Source: Pseudomonas vancouverensis (GTDB taxonomy: Bacteria; Pseudomonadota; Gammaproteobacteria; Pseudomonadales; Pseudomonadaceae). From it: a stretch of DNA of 64,000 nt. Positions 17,572-26,497 of this stretch are shown piece by piece. A program made the translations under genes and the position numbers. Below the pieces are notes generated by a model, which searched no databases, was not told the DNA's origin, and worked only from the letters and a program-made list of their open reading frames with translations. The stretch lies in NCBI RefSeq assembly GCF_004348895.1, contig NZ_RRZK01000018.1, positions 18,604 through 82,603 of the forward strand, written 5' to 3'. The first letter of the stretch is position 1. Each line of letters begins with the position of its first letter.

Positions 17572-17591
17572 TCTACTTTCTCCAGCCTGAT

Positions 17592-18326
17592 TCAATGATG
17601 CAAGATGGCCTGCAGGAACGCTTGCGTGCGCTGCTCCTGAGGTGCAGTAAAAAACGGTTCAGGGATGTTCTGCTCAACAATGCGTCCGCTTTCCATGAAG
17701 ATCACCCGATCGGCGACCCGACGGGCAAAGCCCATTTCATGGGTGACCACAACCATCGTGACGCCGGAGCGAGCGAGGTTTTGCATGACATCCAGCACTT
17801 CGCCGACCATTTCCGGGTCCAGTGCCGAGGTCGGCTCATCGAACAGAATCGCCCGGGGCTCCATCGCCATGGTGCGGGCAATGGCCACGCGCTGCTGCTG
17901 GCCGCCGGACAACTGGCTCGGGTATTTGTGCGCGTGATCGCCCATGCCGACCTTGACCAGTAACTCCCTGGCCCGGGCATGGGCATCACGACGACTCAGG
18001 CCGCGCACCCGGATCGGCGCCAGCGACACATTGTCGAGCACACTGAGGTGCGGATAGAGGTTGAAACTCTGGAACACCATGCCGACTTCACTGCGTATGG
18101 CGCTCAGTCGCGGACCGTGCTCAACCCGCTCGCCGGCCACGCGGATATCGCCTTTCTGGTAGTCCTCGAGCAGGTTGATGCAGCGGATCAAGGTCGATTT
18201 GCCCGAGCCGGAGGGGCCAAGAATGACCACCACCTCACCTTCTGCAACCTGCAGATTGATATCGCTCAGCGCTTTGAAATTGCCGTAGTACTTGTCGAGC
18301 TTTTCGATGTCGATCAAGGTGCTCAT
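17592..18326 (-). CDS. Polar amino acid ABC transporter ATP-binding protein, GlnQ-like
   Basis: 244 residues, the usual size for GlnQ/HisP. Walker A is GPSGSGKST (37-45), the signature LSGGQ (139-143) and Walker B AILFDEP (159-165), with the H-loop [22 protein letters not shown] is the family's Q-loop. The start overlaps the permease stop as ATGA. It completes a three-gene amino-acid type importer with the permease and binding protein upstream, and is followed after 20 bases by the PLP enzyme. Confidence 0.95.
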   Translation of the reverse strand: MSTLIDIEKLDKYYGNFKALSDINLQVAEGEVVVILGPSGSGKSTLIRCINLLEDYQKGDIRVAGERVEHGPRLSAIRSEVGMVFQSFNLYPHLSVLDNVSLAPIRVRGLSRRDAHARARELLVKVGMGDHAHKYPSQLSGGQQQRVAIARTMAMEPRAILFDEPTSALDPEMVGEVLDVMQNLARSGVTMVVVTHEMGFARRVADRVIFMESGRIVEQNIPEPFFTAPQEQRTQAFLQAILHH

Positions 18327-19000
18327 GCGGTTTTTCCTCCCGAGGCGTTACGGCGTTCAACCCAGCTGACCATCTGCACCAGCGGCAACAGCAGCAACAG
18401 GTACAACAAGGCAGCCCCTACCAGCGGAGTCGGATTGGCCGCCAGAGCCTGCGCCTGGGTGGCCTGCTTGAGCAGGTCAGGCATCGCGACCACCGAGGCC
18501 AGCGCCGTGTCTTTCATGACGTTGATGCAATTGCTCGTCATGGGCGGCATGACGATGCGAATGGCCTGGGGCAGAACCACGTCGCGCATGGTGTTGAAGA
18601 AGCTCATGCCCTGGGAGGCCGATGCTTCGAACTGGCCACGGGGAATGGCCTCGATGCCCGAGCGAAAGATCTCCGCGCTGTAGGCACAGGAGACCAGCGA
18701 GAGCGCGCTGGCAGCGGCCGCGAATGACGACAGGCGGATGCCCACGAATGGCAGTGCGTAGTAGATCAACACCAGCAGGACCAGCAGCGGAATGGAACGC
18801 ATGATATCGATGTAGACACGTGCCAGCGCTCGAACGGGCGTGTAGGCGTACAGCCTCAACAACGCCAGCAGCAGCCCGCCCACCAGGCCCAGGGCAATGC
18901 TCACCACCCCAAGCAGGATGGTGACGCCCAGGCCCCGCATCATCAGCGGAAGCGACTCGACGAGCACATTCCAGTTAAAAAATGTCTGCAAAAGATCCAT
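18323..19000 (-). CDS. Polar amino acid ABC transporter permease, HisM/GlnP-like
   Basis: 225 residues with about five membrane helices and the typical permease loop [25 protein letters not shown] and [17 protein letters not shown]. Only one permease gene is present, so the channel is probably a homodimer. It lies 64 bases after the binding-protein gene and overlaps the ATPase gene. Confidence 0.94.
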   Translation of the reverse strand: MDLLQTFFNWNVLVESLPLMMRGLGVTILLGVVSIALGLVGGLLLALLRLYAYTPVRALARVYIDIMRSIPLLVLLVLIYYALPFVGIRLSSFAAAASALSLVSCAYSAEIFRSGIEAIPRGQFEASASQGMSFFNTMRDVVLPQAIRIVMPPMTSNCINVMKDTALASVVAMPDLLKQATQAQALAANPTPLVGAALLYLLLLLPLVQMVSWVERRNASGGKTA

Positions 19001-19064
19001 GGGATACCTCGGTCAAGACAAGTGGCGAACGGGTATCGCCACTGACAGGCAACAGCAGCAAGGC

Positions 19065-19841
19065 TTACTTGAGGACAGCGGTCACTTGCATGGTGCTGGA
19101 GTCTTTGGCCGCCTCGGCGCCGAACCACTGTTTGTGGATTTTTCCGAGCGTGCCGTCTTCTTTCATCTTGCTGATGATGTCGTTGACCTGATCACTCATC
19201 GCCCAGCCTTTGGCGTGCATCAGCGAGTAGCGCTCACCGGTGGGGATTCGAGCGACGATGGTGTATTGCGGCTTGTCCTTGATGTAGTAGAGCACTGCGG
19301 GAATGTCACTGAGGTAGCCATCGATGCGCCCGGAAGCCAGATCGAGCATGGCTGGCGACAATCCTTCATAACGCGAGACATCGGCGAACTTGTACTCGTC
19401 CTTGTGCTGGCCAATCCACATGTCGCCGGTCGAACCCGTATCGACGCCGACGACTTTGCCGCCCATGTCGGTCAGGCTCTTGACCTTGGACGTGGTCAGT
19501 GCGGTCAGGGACTGGTCGCTGTCGAAGTAAGGCTGTGCAAAGGCAACCGACTCCAGTCGTTTAGGGGTAATGGTGATCGATGAAATGGCGATCTCGACAC
19601 GCTTGGATTGCACGGCACTGAACAGGCCGTTGAAAGGGATATTGATGAACTCGACGCTTTTCCCCGCGCGCTTGGCCACTTCTTTTACAACATCGACCTC
19701 GAAGCCGACAAACTCCCCTTTGGCGTCCTGAAACTCCCAGGGCACGTTGCCAACGTTGGCACCGACCGTCCAGTCAGCGGACCAGGCTGGCAGTGCAACG
19801 GCGGCGGTCATGAACAATCCCAACATCACTTTCGCTTTCAT
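19065..19841 (-). CDS. Amino acid ABC transporter substrate-binding protein
   Basis: 258 residues with a Sec signal peptide (cleavage around residue 22, PAWSA) and an SBP_bac_3 fold: WEFQDAKGEFVGFEVDVVKEVAKRAG, NIPFNGLFSAVQSKRVEIAISSITITPKR, KVVGVDTGSTGDMW and RIDGYLSDIPAVLYYI. The YSLMHAKGWAMSDQVND segment replaces the usual GIA..K region. The ligand is probably an amino acid or amino-acid-like amide consumed by the downstream enzymes. Confidence 0.94.
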   Translation of the reverse strand: MKAKVMLGLFMTAAVALPAWSADWTVGANVGNVPWEFQDAKGEFVGFEVDVVKEVAKRAGKSVEFINIPFNGLFSAVQSKRVEIAISSITITPKRLESVAFAQPYFDSDQSLTALTTSKVKSLTDMGGKVVGVDTGSTGDMWIGQHKDEYKFADVSRYEGLSPAMLDLASGRIDGYLSDIPAVLYYIKDKPQYTIVARIPTGERYSLMHAKGWAMSDQVNDIISKMKEDGTLGKIHKQWFGAEAAKDSSTMQVTAVLK

Positions 19842-19906
19842 GTTTGCTCCCGATTGTTTGTTTTTTTAGGTGCCAACAGCGGTTGATCTCGTACAACGTG
19901 GGATTG

Positions 19907-19935
19907 ATCCTAAATCAATGGATTATTTAATTCAA
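19907..19935 (-). promoter_or_regulatory. Putative sigma-70 promoter of the amino-acid ABC operon
   Basis: On the minus strand TTGAAT (19935-19930) and TAGGAT (19912-19907) are separated by exactly 17 bases, 66 bases before the binding-protein start codon, within an AT-rich gap. The match is 4-5 of 6 at each box, so it is plausible but not certain. Confidence 0.35.
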
Positions 19936-20075
19936 CACTACATTCCTATGTATTTTTTACTCCACAACCTGAGAAACGGGTCCGTCGCACGACACCCGAA
20001 AGCGCGCCGGACTAGGCTTGGTGCCCACTACCCGCGAAGTGCAAAAAGTGGCACGCCGCGTTTGCGCGAATCCCC

Positions 20076-21011
20076 TCAGTCACCCATCGACCCCAACAAC
20101 CACTCCCGAAAAATCTCGGCAGCCGCAGATCGCTTGCGATGTTTGAGCGAGACCAGGAATTCGCCGTTGCCCGTCACGCATTCAAACGCGGTCACTCGCT
20201 GCAATTCGCCCTTGGTCAACGCCTCATCGGCCATGAACGTCCACGCCAGGCCGATCCCCATGCCCTGCTGCACGGCTCGGTAGGCCAAGGTCAGCTGGTT
20301 GAACACCGGCGCTTTGTCCCGCGCCACGTAGTTGATGCCGAAGTGGCCGAACCACTCGTGCCAGTCCAGGCATTGCCAGGCGCAGGTGTCGATCTGCACC
20401 AGGTTGGCCTGGGCCAATTGTTCCAGCGTCTGGATGCCCGAGACGTCCAGTGCAGGATGAGCCACGGCATAAACGATTTCCGGCAGGAGGAAATCGCTGT
20501 CCAGCGACGGCCACTCCCCCGAGCCATACAGAATGCCCACGTCGAAATCATTGAGGCTGCTTTCATCGAACTCGTTGATCGCATGCACGTGCACGGCGAT
20601 ATCCGGGTAGGCCTTGTTGAACTCGATCAGCTTGGGGAACAGCCAGAACTGCGCCAGGGCATGGGTCGCCAGCACCGACACGGCGTTGGACTGATGCACA
20701 TTGCGAATGCGCGTGACGCTTTGGTACATCGTCGTGAGCAGCACGTTGACCGTCATCAGCAACTCGTCGCCGGCGCCGGTCAGCTTGACGCCCCGAGGCT
20801 TGCGCTCGAACAGCGGCACGCCCATGCAGTCTTCGAGCTGGCGCATCTGCTTGCTGACAGCGCTCTGGGTCAGAAACAGCTCGCCCGCTGCCCCGGTGAA
20901 ACTGGCGTGGCGCCCCACCGCCTCAAAGGTGATCAGCGTCTCCAATGGCGGCAAGGTCCGTAAATAACGGTTGATGGGGATTCTCCCTAGCTGATGAAAA
21001 ACGCGCGACAT
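20076..21011 (-). CDS. LysR family regulator, GcvA-like
   Basis: 311 residues. The helix-turn-helix at ~24-85 reads LPPLETLITFEAVGRHASFTGAAGELFLTQSAVSKQMRQLE, of the GcvA/AmpR branch. The effector domain follows with AHPALDVSGIQTLEQL and the typical QGMGIGLAWTFMADEAL close. It is divergent from an EamA-type exporter at 21105, its likely target. The start is uncertain: the ATG at 21011 has little room for its GGGGA, while a better AGGGAG further in has no standard start codon at the right distance. Confidence 0.9.
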   Translation of the reverse strand: MSRVFHQLGRIPINRYLRTLPPLETLITFEAVGRHASFTGAAGELFLTQSAVSKQMRQLEDCMGVPLFERKPRGVKLTGAGDELLMTVNVLLTTMYQSVTRIRNVHQSNAVSVLATHALAQFWLFPKLIEFNKAYPDIAVHVHAINEFDESSLNDFDVGILYGSGEWPSLDSDFLLPEIVYAVAHPALDVSGIQTLEQLAQANLVQIDTCAWQCLDWHEWFGHFGINYVARDKAPVFNQLTLAYRAVQQGMGIGLAWTFMADEALTKGELQRVTAFECVTGNGEFLVSLKHRKRSAAAEIFREWLLGSMGD

Positions 21012-21104
21012 TCCCCACAGGAATGGGTGGCCGACTATTTATCGCAGGTAGCGCTTATATAGCATGGCTAGAATGCCGGCAAACAGCCTGTCAGAGTCGA
21101 GAGA

Positions 21105-22046
21105 ATGAACAGCGGGATAGTATTTGCGGTATTGGCGGGCGCCATCTGGGGTGGCGTGATCCTCGCCCCTTCGTTGTTGCCGGAATTCAATGCGGTATTG
21201 ATCAGCAGCGTGCGCTTTGCCCTGTACGGATTGATCTCACTGCTCGTGGCCTTGCCGATTGCCTCGCGCCTGCTGTCGCGCTTGACCCGTCGCGACGCCT
21301 TGATGCTGCTGCGCCTGTCGTTGACCGGCAATATCCTCAACTATGCATTGCTGGGCGCTTCGGTACAGTTGAGCGGGGTCACCGCCGCTGCCCTGATCAA
21401 CGGCATGATGCCGGTGGCCATTACCTACCTGGGACGCCGCGATGCCGGGTCGCTGCCCCTGACCAAACTCAAGCTGCCGCTGTTGCTGGTATTCCTGGGT
21501 ATCGTATCGGTGAGCCTGGAACACTCCACGACGGCAGCGTCAACCACCTCGTTGTCTACCCGCTTACTGGGCCTGGCTTGCGGCTTCAGCGGCGTGATCT
21601 GCTGGTCGTGGTACGCCACCCACAATGCCCGTTACCTCAAGCAAAGCCATTTCAACAGCAGCGAATGGTCGACGCTGCTCGGCATCGTCACCGGTATCGT
21701 TGCCATCGTGTTCGGCATCGCAGCCTTGATGCTGTTCCCGAACCTGGTGCCGGCGCAGGTGGAACACCGCCGCTGGATGGCGTTGCTCTGGGTTTGCCTG
21801 TTCCTCGCACTCTGCGGTTCGTGGCTGGCCAATGGGCTGTGGAATGCCTGCTCGCGCCGCCTGGCCACCTCCTTGAGCGGCCAGATGATCGTCTTCGAAA
21901 CCCTGTTTGCCTGCGTATACGGCTTTCTGTTCAGCCAGCGCGTACCGGGCTTGATGGAAGTGACGTCTATCGTGCTGCTGGTGGGTGGGGTGGTCTGGGC
22001 GGCGAAGCGGCATCAAGGGGTGTCGGTAAAGGTTGCGCAATCGTAG
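21105..22046 (+). CDS. EamA/DMT family transporter
   Basis: 313 residues with about ten hydrophobic helices in two repeated halves, as in the drug/metabolite transporter superfamily (AIWGGVILAP near the start; TAAALINGMMPVAITYLGRR at the first repeat end; SGQMIVFETLFACVYGFLF in the second). Members export amino acids or other metabolites. It is divergent from the GcvA-like LysR with 93 bases between, which suggests LysR control. The substrate is unknown. Confidence 0.9.
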   Translation: MNSGIVFAVLAGAIWGGVILAPSLLPEFNAVLISSVRFALYGLISLLVALPIASRLLSRLTRRDALMLLRLSLTGNILNYALLGASVQLSGVTAAALINGMMPVAITYLGRRDAGSLPLTKLKLPLLLVFLGIVSVSLEHSTTAASTTSLSTRLLGLACGFSGVICWSWYATHNARYLKQSHFNSSEWSTLLGIVTGIVAIVFGIAALMLFPNLVPAQVEHRRWMALLWVCLFLALCGSWLANGLWNACSRRLATSLSGQMIVFETLFACVYGFLFSQRVPGLMEVTSIVLLVGGVVWAAKRHQGVSVKVAQS

Positions 22047-22145
22047 TGTTGGCGGGCTTCTACCGAGTATGAAAATATTGCCCTTTACCGATTTTCTCAG
22101 TGGTAACTACCTGAGCGGTGCCGGCTCGACGGGAGGAAGGCTGCA

Positions 22146-22601
22146 ATGGATCTGAAGTTCAGTCACGTAGATGTGCTGGTCAATAATCTCGAGGAAGCCT
22201 GCGCTTACTACGCACGGATACTCAAGGCCAGGATCTCCAAAACCCTCGTCTGGGAACGAGGCGGTCTGCACGTGCGCTACGCGATTGCGCTGATCGGACA
22301 AGAGCGTTTCATGCTGGTGCAGCCATTGGCGGGCAACCTGAAGGAGCTGTTGGACGCCTCGGGAGAAGGGATGATTTATCGCCACTGTTATTCGACACCG
22401 GATATCGAGAAAGCCTACGACGAACTGATGGTTGCCGGTGTTCAGCCGGAAGACGAAAACGGCAAGCCATTGGCCCGCGCAAACCTGCAATCTCCGTCCG
22501 GCGGGCGCATCATCTGGTTGCCCAAGCGCTTCGGGCACTTCTCGATCGAAATTCTGGAAGACAAGGCGATAGAGGCATTTGTGGAAGCTGCGTTTTCCTG
22601 A
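22146..22601 (+). CDS. VOC family protein (glyoxalase/bleomycin-resistance fold)
   Basis: 151 residues with the paired beta-alpha-beta-beta-beta modules of the vicinal oxygen chelate fold: FSHVDVLVNNLEEACAYYARIL at the start and RIIWLPKRFGHFSIEIL near the end. The metal-binding His and Glu positions are plausibly H8 and E146-region, but the reaction cannot be assigned. GGAGG lies upstream of the ATG. Confidence 0.85.
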   Translation: MDLKFSHVDVLVNNLEEACAYYARILKARISKTLVWERGGLHVRYAIALIGQERFMLVQPLAGNLKELLDASGEGMIYRHCYSTPDIEKAYDELMVAGVQPEDENGKPLARANLQSPSGGRIIWLPKRFGHFSIEILEDKAIEAFVEAAFS

Positions 22602-22701
22602 GCAAGGCGACGATGGGCGCTGGCTGGCGACCAGAAGCGGTCGGTCGACTGACAGGACCAGGACGGTTACGCTGGCATTTCTCACTTGTGCGGACCCGCG
22701 T

Positions 22702-23103
22702 ATGACACAGGAACATCAAGGAAGCTGCTTGTGCGCAGCGGTCAAATACGAGCTACTCGCCTCACCGCGAGCCGTGAGTCATTGTCATTGCAGCCAGTGC
22801 CGCAAAGGTCACGGCGCAGCATTCGCCTCGTACGGCAGCGTTCCGCGTAGCGCACTTCGAATACTGCGCGGTGCTGCCAGTATTAAAACCTATGCGTCGT
22901 CAGAGACGGTATTACGTGAGTTCTGCATGGAGTGCGGTTCGACTCTGTTCTGGTCACGATCTGAAGGTCAGTTTGCCGACTGGGTCTCTATAGCGTTAGG
23001 GACCCTCGACACGCCCTTCGTGCCGCAAAAGCACAAACACGTTTATGTCGAGTCCGCCGTCCCTTGGTTCAATTCTTCTAATCTTTTTCCGCAGGTAGAC
23101 TGA
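22702..23103 (+). CDS. GFA family zinc protein (glutathione-dependent formaldehyde-activating enzyme-like)
   Basis: 133 residues with the three cysteine clusters of the Gfa/CENP-V fold: GSCLCAAVKYE, CHCSQCRKGHG and FCMECGSTLFW. These bind two zinc ions. Family members include glutathione-dependent formaldehyde-activating enzymes, but most are of unknown function. The start ATG at 22702 gives the normal N-terminus; the frame continues upstream across the end of the VOC gene without need. Confidence 0.88.
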   Translation: MTQEHQGSCLCAAVKYELLASPRAVSHCHCSQCRKGHGAAFASYGSVPRSALRILRGAASIKTYASSETVLREFCMECGSTLFWSRSEGQFADWVSIALGTLDTPFVPQKHKHVYVESAVPWFNSSNLFPQVD

Positions 23104-23110
23104 CGGCTGC

Positions 23111-23131
23111 GGGGCGACTTCAGCCCCTTTT
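23111..23131 (+). terminator. Weak hairpin with T-run after the GFA gene
   Basis: GGGGC, a 7-base loop and GCCCC followed by TTTT lie eight bases after the GFA stop, between convergent genes. The stem is only five pairs, so the call is tentative. Confidence 0.35.
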
Positions 23132-23150
23132 CGACGGGCAGAAATCGGCA
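23132..23150 (+). repeat. Dispersed intergenic repeat, partial copy
   Basis: CGACGGGCAGAAATCGGCA matches the left half of a repeat found at several intergenic sites in the window (full form at 30151-30197). It lies between convergent genes. Confidence 0.4.
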
Positions 23151-23190
23151 CGATTAGAGTGTCTAGCCCTGAAATGGATTTACACCTGAT

Positions 23191-24105
23191 TCACCTAACC
23201 ACCGGCGCATGCTCGGCCATCAATTCCACTATCCAATCGATAAATACCCGAACTTTGGCGCTGACATGGCGATTCGGCGGGAATGCCAGATACATCGGCA
23301 TTGGCTCCATGTGCCAGTCCTCAAACAGCGGCAGCAACTCGCCGCTGACCAGATGAGGCTTGGCCATGTACTCCGGTAGCCAGAGCATGCCCAGACCCGC
23401 GAGGCCGGCGGCGAGGTACGCATTGCCGTCGTCGACCGTAAGTTGCGGGCGACCCTGGGCTTCAAAGCGTTCCTCACCCCGCTGCATTACGTAGGGCAAG
23501 GTTTTGCCTGTACGAAACCAGAGAAAGCCGACGGTACTGTGCCTGGCTTCCTCCAGCTCACGGGGATGCGCCGGCGTACCGAAACGCTGCAGATACCCGG
23601 GTGCGGCATAAATGCCGAGTTTCAAATCGCCTACATGCCTTGCCACCAGGGACTGATCGGTGATCTCGCCGCCACGCACCACGCAGTCGACATTTTCGCC
23701 AATGATGTCGACGATGCGGTCGCTCACGCCCACGGTCAGCTGAATTTCCGGGTAGCGAGCAAAGAACCCGGGCAAGGCCGGTATCAGCAGCATTCGCGCC
23801 AGTGGGCTGGGTACATCCACCCGCAGCCGTCCGCGAGGTGTCATCGAGGCGCTGGATAAGCTGGTCTCGGCGTCGTCCATATCGGCCAGCAGCCGGATGA
23901 CGCGCTCGTAGTAGGCCGCGCCATCGGCGGTGATATTGACCTGGCGTGTGGTGCGGTTGAGCAGGCGCACGCGCAGCCTCGCTTCCAGTTGCTGGACGAG
24001 CTGAGTCACAGTGGTCTTGCTCATGTGCAGGGTAGCTGCAGCCTTGGTGAAACTGCCGGTTTCCACCACTCGGGCAAAGGCCTGCATTGCATCGAAACGG
24101 TCCAT
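23191..24105 (-). CDS. LysR family transcriptional regulator
   Basis: 304 residues from the ATG at 24105 (MDRFDAMQAFARVVETGSF). The helix-turn-helix is FTKAAATLHMSKTTVTQLVQQLEARL, followed by LLNRTTRQVNITADG. The effector domain has RGRLRVDVPSPLARMLLIPALPGF and GLGMLWLPEYM, typical of the DsdC/YafC-like branch near oxidoreductases. It is divergent from the RidA-like gene at 24243 (137-base gap), its probable target. Confidence 0.92.
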   Translation of the reverse strand: MDRFDAMQAFARVVETGSFTKAAATLHMSKTTVTQLVQQLEARLRVRLLNRTTRQVNITADGAAYYERVIRLLADMDDAETSLSSASMTPRGRLRVDVPSPLARMLLIPALPGFFARYPEIQLTVGVSDRIVDIIGENVDCVVRGGEITDQSLVARHVGDLKLGIYAAPGYLQRFGTPAHPRELEEARHSTVGFLWFRTGKTLPYVMQRGEERFEAQGRPQLTVDDGNAYLAAGLAGLGMLWLPEYMAKPHLVSGELLPLFEDWHMEPMPMYLAFPPNRHVSAKVRVFIDWIVELMAEHAPVVR

Positions 24106-24242
24106 TTCACACCTCACTCGGGTCTGGATAGTTTGGATTCTACAAACAGTCATGACCAGAGTTGCCCGTTTATTCGGGTCGGCAGGCTTTTTACAGTGAC
24201 TCCATCGTAAACAACGGGCTATCGCCCTGAAGGAGTTACACA

Positions 24243-24638
24243 ATGACCAGCAAACGTGATGTCGTTTTCCCGCCTGACCGCCATGCCCTGTACGAACTCC
24301 ACCGCTACTCGCCGGCGATTCGCTCCAACGGTTTTCTGTTCGTATCCGGTCAGGTCGGCAGCCGCAAGGATGGCTCGGCCGAGCCGGACCTCGCGGCACA
24401 GGTTCGCCTGGCCTTCGCCAACCTCAACGCGATCCTGGCCGAGGCCGGCAGTAGTTTCGAGGATGTGGTCGACACGACCATTTTCATGGTCGACCCCGAC
24501 TCGAAATTCGAAATGATCTGGGAAGAAGTCGCCAAGTACTGGGGCGAAGCTCCCTACCCGACAGTGACCGCTATAGGCGTAACCTGGCTGTCCGGCTTCG
24601 ACTTCGAGATCAAGGTGATCGCCAAACTACCCCAATAA
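24243..24638 (+). CDS. RidA family protein lacking the usual catalytic arginine
   Basis: 131 residues of the RidA fold: SNGFLFVSGQVGSRKDG at the N-half and AYPT-type strand PYPTVTAIGV at the C-half. The canonical arginine (as in PxRxxV) is replaced by Val108, so enamine/imine deaminase activity of the RidA type is doubtful; it is more like one of the Rid subgroups without proven deaminase activity. AAGGAG lies at ideal spacing before the ATG. It is divergent from the LysR gene. Confidence 0.87.
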   Translation: MTSKRDVVFPPDRHALYELHRYSPAIRSNGFLFVSGQVGSRKDGSAEPDLAAQVRLAFANLNAILAEAGSSFEDVVDTTIFMVDPDSKFEMIWEEVAKYWGEAPYPTVTAIGVTWLSGFDFEIKVIAKLPQ

Positions 24639-24726
24639 ACCGGGCTCCCCCCCCCTCCGCAGACCGTCAAAGGGAACCCTCTTTTTTTGGAGCGCCCCTC
24701 CACTCCCGATTGATCTCTGTCTGTTG

Positions 24727-24770
24727 TCACCGTCCGCTTCTGGCCGATTGCTGCCTGCCGTGAAGGGCAG
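24727..24770 (-). repeat. Dispersed intergenic repeat, near-complete copy
   Basis: Read on the minus strand, CTGCCCTTCACGGCAGGCAG is followed by CAATCGGCCAGAAGCGGACGG, the same order of blocks as the copies at 30151 and 63852. It lies 74 bases upstream of the HIT gene, in a 205-base gap that also has a run of nine Cs near 24650. Confidence 0.5.
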
Positions 24771-24843
24771 CAACCGGGCAATAGCCGACATTCCATTTTG
24801 CCTGAAGTGCTACCCTCCACTGGACTTCACTCAAGGCCAAAAT

Positions 24844-25335
24844 ATGGACATTTCGCCTCACTTCATCATTCATGAATCCCCCTATTGGGTGATTAACCAC
24901 CGCATGGACAGTGCGCTGCCTGGCTACCTGATGCTCAGCGCGAAAGAAATGACAAACTCATTGGCTGCGCTATCGACCGAAGCGCTGGCGGAGTTGGGAG
25001 CATTGCAGGCGAGAATCCAGGCATCCATCGAAGCGCTCCTGCAACCAAAACGGCTTTACATCGGTCGTTTCGGTCATGACGCGGGGCACTCCATCCACTT
25101 CCATTTCATCCCGATTTACCACTGGGTCGAGGCATTGTTCTGGAGGGACGACAGGTACAGAGTCCTGCAAAATTTTGGCTCTCTCGAGAGTAGCATGCCC
25201 CAGACCGACGGCGCAGAACTGATGTTCTTTGTTTGGCGAGAGTTTTGTGAGCGTCCTGATCCTCCCATGATAGAAGGCCCAACCATTGATCACGTCATTG
25301 CAACTCTGCGCTCCCAATTCAGGGACGATGAATGA
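24844..25335 (+). CDS. HIT family protein (histidine triad nucleotide hydrolase/transferase)
   Basis: 163 residues. The HIT motif appears as GHSIHFHFIPIYHW, with alternate histidines, and the preceding segment LYIGRFGHDAGHS is typical. Such proteins hydrolyse or transfer nucleotide monophosphates on small molecules. The start ATG at 24844 gives a compact N-terminus. Its stop overlaps the next gene's start as ATGA. Confidence 0.85.
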   Translation: MDISPHFIIHESPYWVINHRMDSALPGYLMLSAKEMTNSLAALSTEALAELGALQARIQASIEALLQPKRLYIGRFGHDAGHSIHFHFIPIYHWVEALFWRDDRYRVLQNFGSLESSMPQTDGAELMFFVWREFCERPDPPMIEGPTIDHVIATLRSQFRDDE

Positions 25336-25778
25336 GACTGATCGAAATTCAACAGATTACGCACCTGCCGACGGAAGTTCTTAACTTGGAGAAAGAGGCG
25401 GTTGCAGAAGGTTTCAGGTTTCTTACGCACCTGATTTCGGAGTGGCACTCTGGAAAGAATCGCTTCGATGCACCCGGTGAATGCCTCATGGCAGCGTATT
25501 CGGACCAGCACCTGATAGGAATCGGAGGCCTATCAGTTGATCCCTATAATAAGCCCGGTATCGCAAGGCTACGGCGGGTGTACGTGGCACCTGCGGCAAG
25601 GAATCAATACGTGGGTCAGGCGCTGGTAAAAGTGTTGGTTGCACAGGCTGCTCTTCACTTTAGGCAGGTGCGTCTTTCCACCGATACTTCAGGAGGCGAC
25701 ACGTTTTACCTGCGCTGCGGCTTCATCCGAATAAAAGATGCCCATGCCACCCACACCATGGAACTGGTCAACGCCTGA
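25332..25778 (+). CDS. GNAT family N-acetyltransferase
   Basis: 148 residues. The acetyl-CoA pyrophosphate loop is RRVYVAPAARNQYVGQALVK (near residue 80-100), preceded by the strand GIGGLSVDPY, and the C-terminal DTFYLRCGFIRI is the family's end motif. It is translationally coupled to the HIT gene. The substrate is unknown. Confidence 0.9.
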   Translation: MRLIEIQQITHLPTEVLNLEKEAVAEGFRFLTHLISEWHSGKNRFDAPGECLMAAYSDQHLIGIGGLSVDPYNKPGIARLRRVYVAPAARNQYVGQALVKVLVAQAALHFRQVRLSTDTSGGDTFYLRCGFIRIKDAHATHTMELVNA

Positions 25779-25787
25779 TCAGGCGGC

Positions 25788-25812
25788 TTTCGGCAAAGAG
25801 CGGACGTTGCAT
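25788..25812 (+). repeat. Dispersed intergenic repeat, right-half fragment
   Basis: CGGCAAAGAGCGGACGTTGC matches the right half of the window's dispersed repeat and lies directly after the GNAT stop. The rest of the gap up to 25934 holds no gene that I can support. Confidence 0.4.
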
Positions 25813-25934
25813 CGGGCTGGTTTTTTCCTCGTTCGAGAGGACTTGTGAACTTTTTACTAACTCCGAGCGATCCTGCACTTACGAAATGCGTAGACCCGAT
25901 TGTTGAGAGTTAGACGCTTCCCGCATGCTTTTTC

Positions 25935-26399
25935 CTAGCTACCGAAAAGAGCAGACAGGTCTCCTGTATGCCAGATGTTGTCGACGGTGACGCGTTCAAT
26001 GAGCCAAACTTCTCCTTGCCTGACCATCTCCACGTCGTAACGGTTTTTCATGAGGTAGTGTCGCGACGGATCGCTTTTGAGCACGTGCTGCGCTTCCACC
26101 AAGGCATCCAGATGCGCCTTGTCACCATCGACGCTGGCGCGAGGATTGCTCACCGAATGAGTGGTGTCGACGTGACTGAGCGCTTCTGACAGCGCTGCGA
26201 CGATTGTGTCCCGACCTTCCAGCACCGGGTATTCAAAACCAGCTTTTGCGGCAGCGGGACGAAAGTCGGAAACTGCATTTTCTGCAAACGCGGATGCGAG
26301 AAGAACACTGTCTTGCAGATCGATACCTGCGGCAAATCGATAGAGTGTTTCAACCACCGAGAGTTTGTCTTCGGTTTCTTGAAGGTATTTGGACGACAT
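25935..26399 (-). CDS. SnoaL/NTF2-like domain protein
   Basis: 154 residues of the nuclear-transport-factor-2-like cone fold: an N-terminal helix (DKLSVVETLYRFAAGIDLQDSVLLASAF), then the EGRDTIVAALSEAL helix, and strands ending YDVEMVRQGEVWLIERVTVDNIW. Members are polyketide cyclases, dehydratases or uncharacterised small-molecule enzymes. It is divergent from an HxlR regulator, with a clear palindrome in the shared gap. Confidence 0.87.
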   Translation of the reverse strand: MSSKYLQETEDKLSVVETLYRFAAGIDLQDSVLLASAFAENAVSDFRPAAAKAGFEYPVLEGRDTIVAALSEALSHVDTTHSVSNPRASVDGDKAHLDALVEAQHVLKSDPSRHYLMKNRYDVEMVRQGEVWLIERVTVDNIWHTGDLSALFGS

Positions 26400-26430
26400 G
26401 GTTAACGCCTTATGTGAAGTGAATCACCAT

Positions 26431-26447
26431 GGTATAAGTTATATACC
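26431..26447. promoter_or_regulatory. Putative HxlR operator (GGTA-N9-TACC)
   Basis: GGTATAAGTTATATACC is a near-perfect 17-base inverted repeat in the 98-base gap between the SnoaL-like and HxlR genes. Another gap next to an HxlR gene at 46037 has the same GGTA-N9-TACC form. HxlR proteins bind as dimers, so this is the likely autoregulatory and target site. Confidence 0.5.
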
Positions 26448-26497
26448 AGATATCAATTACGCACTTTGAAGTCATCAGGTATCCCAGAGGAAACCAC

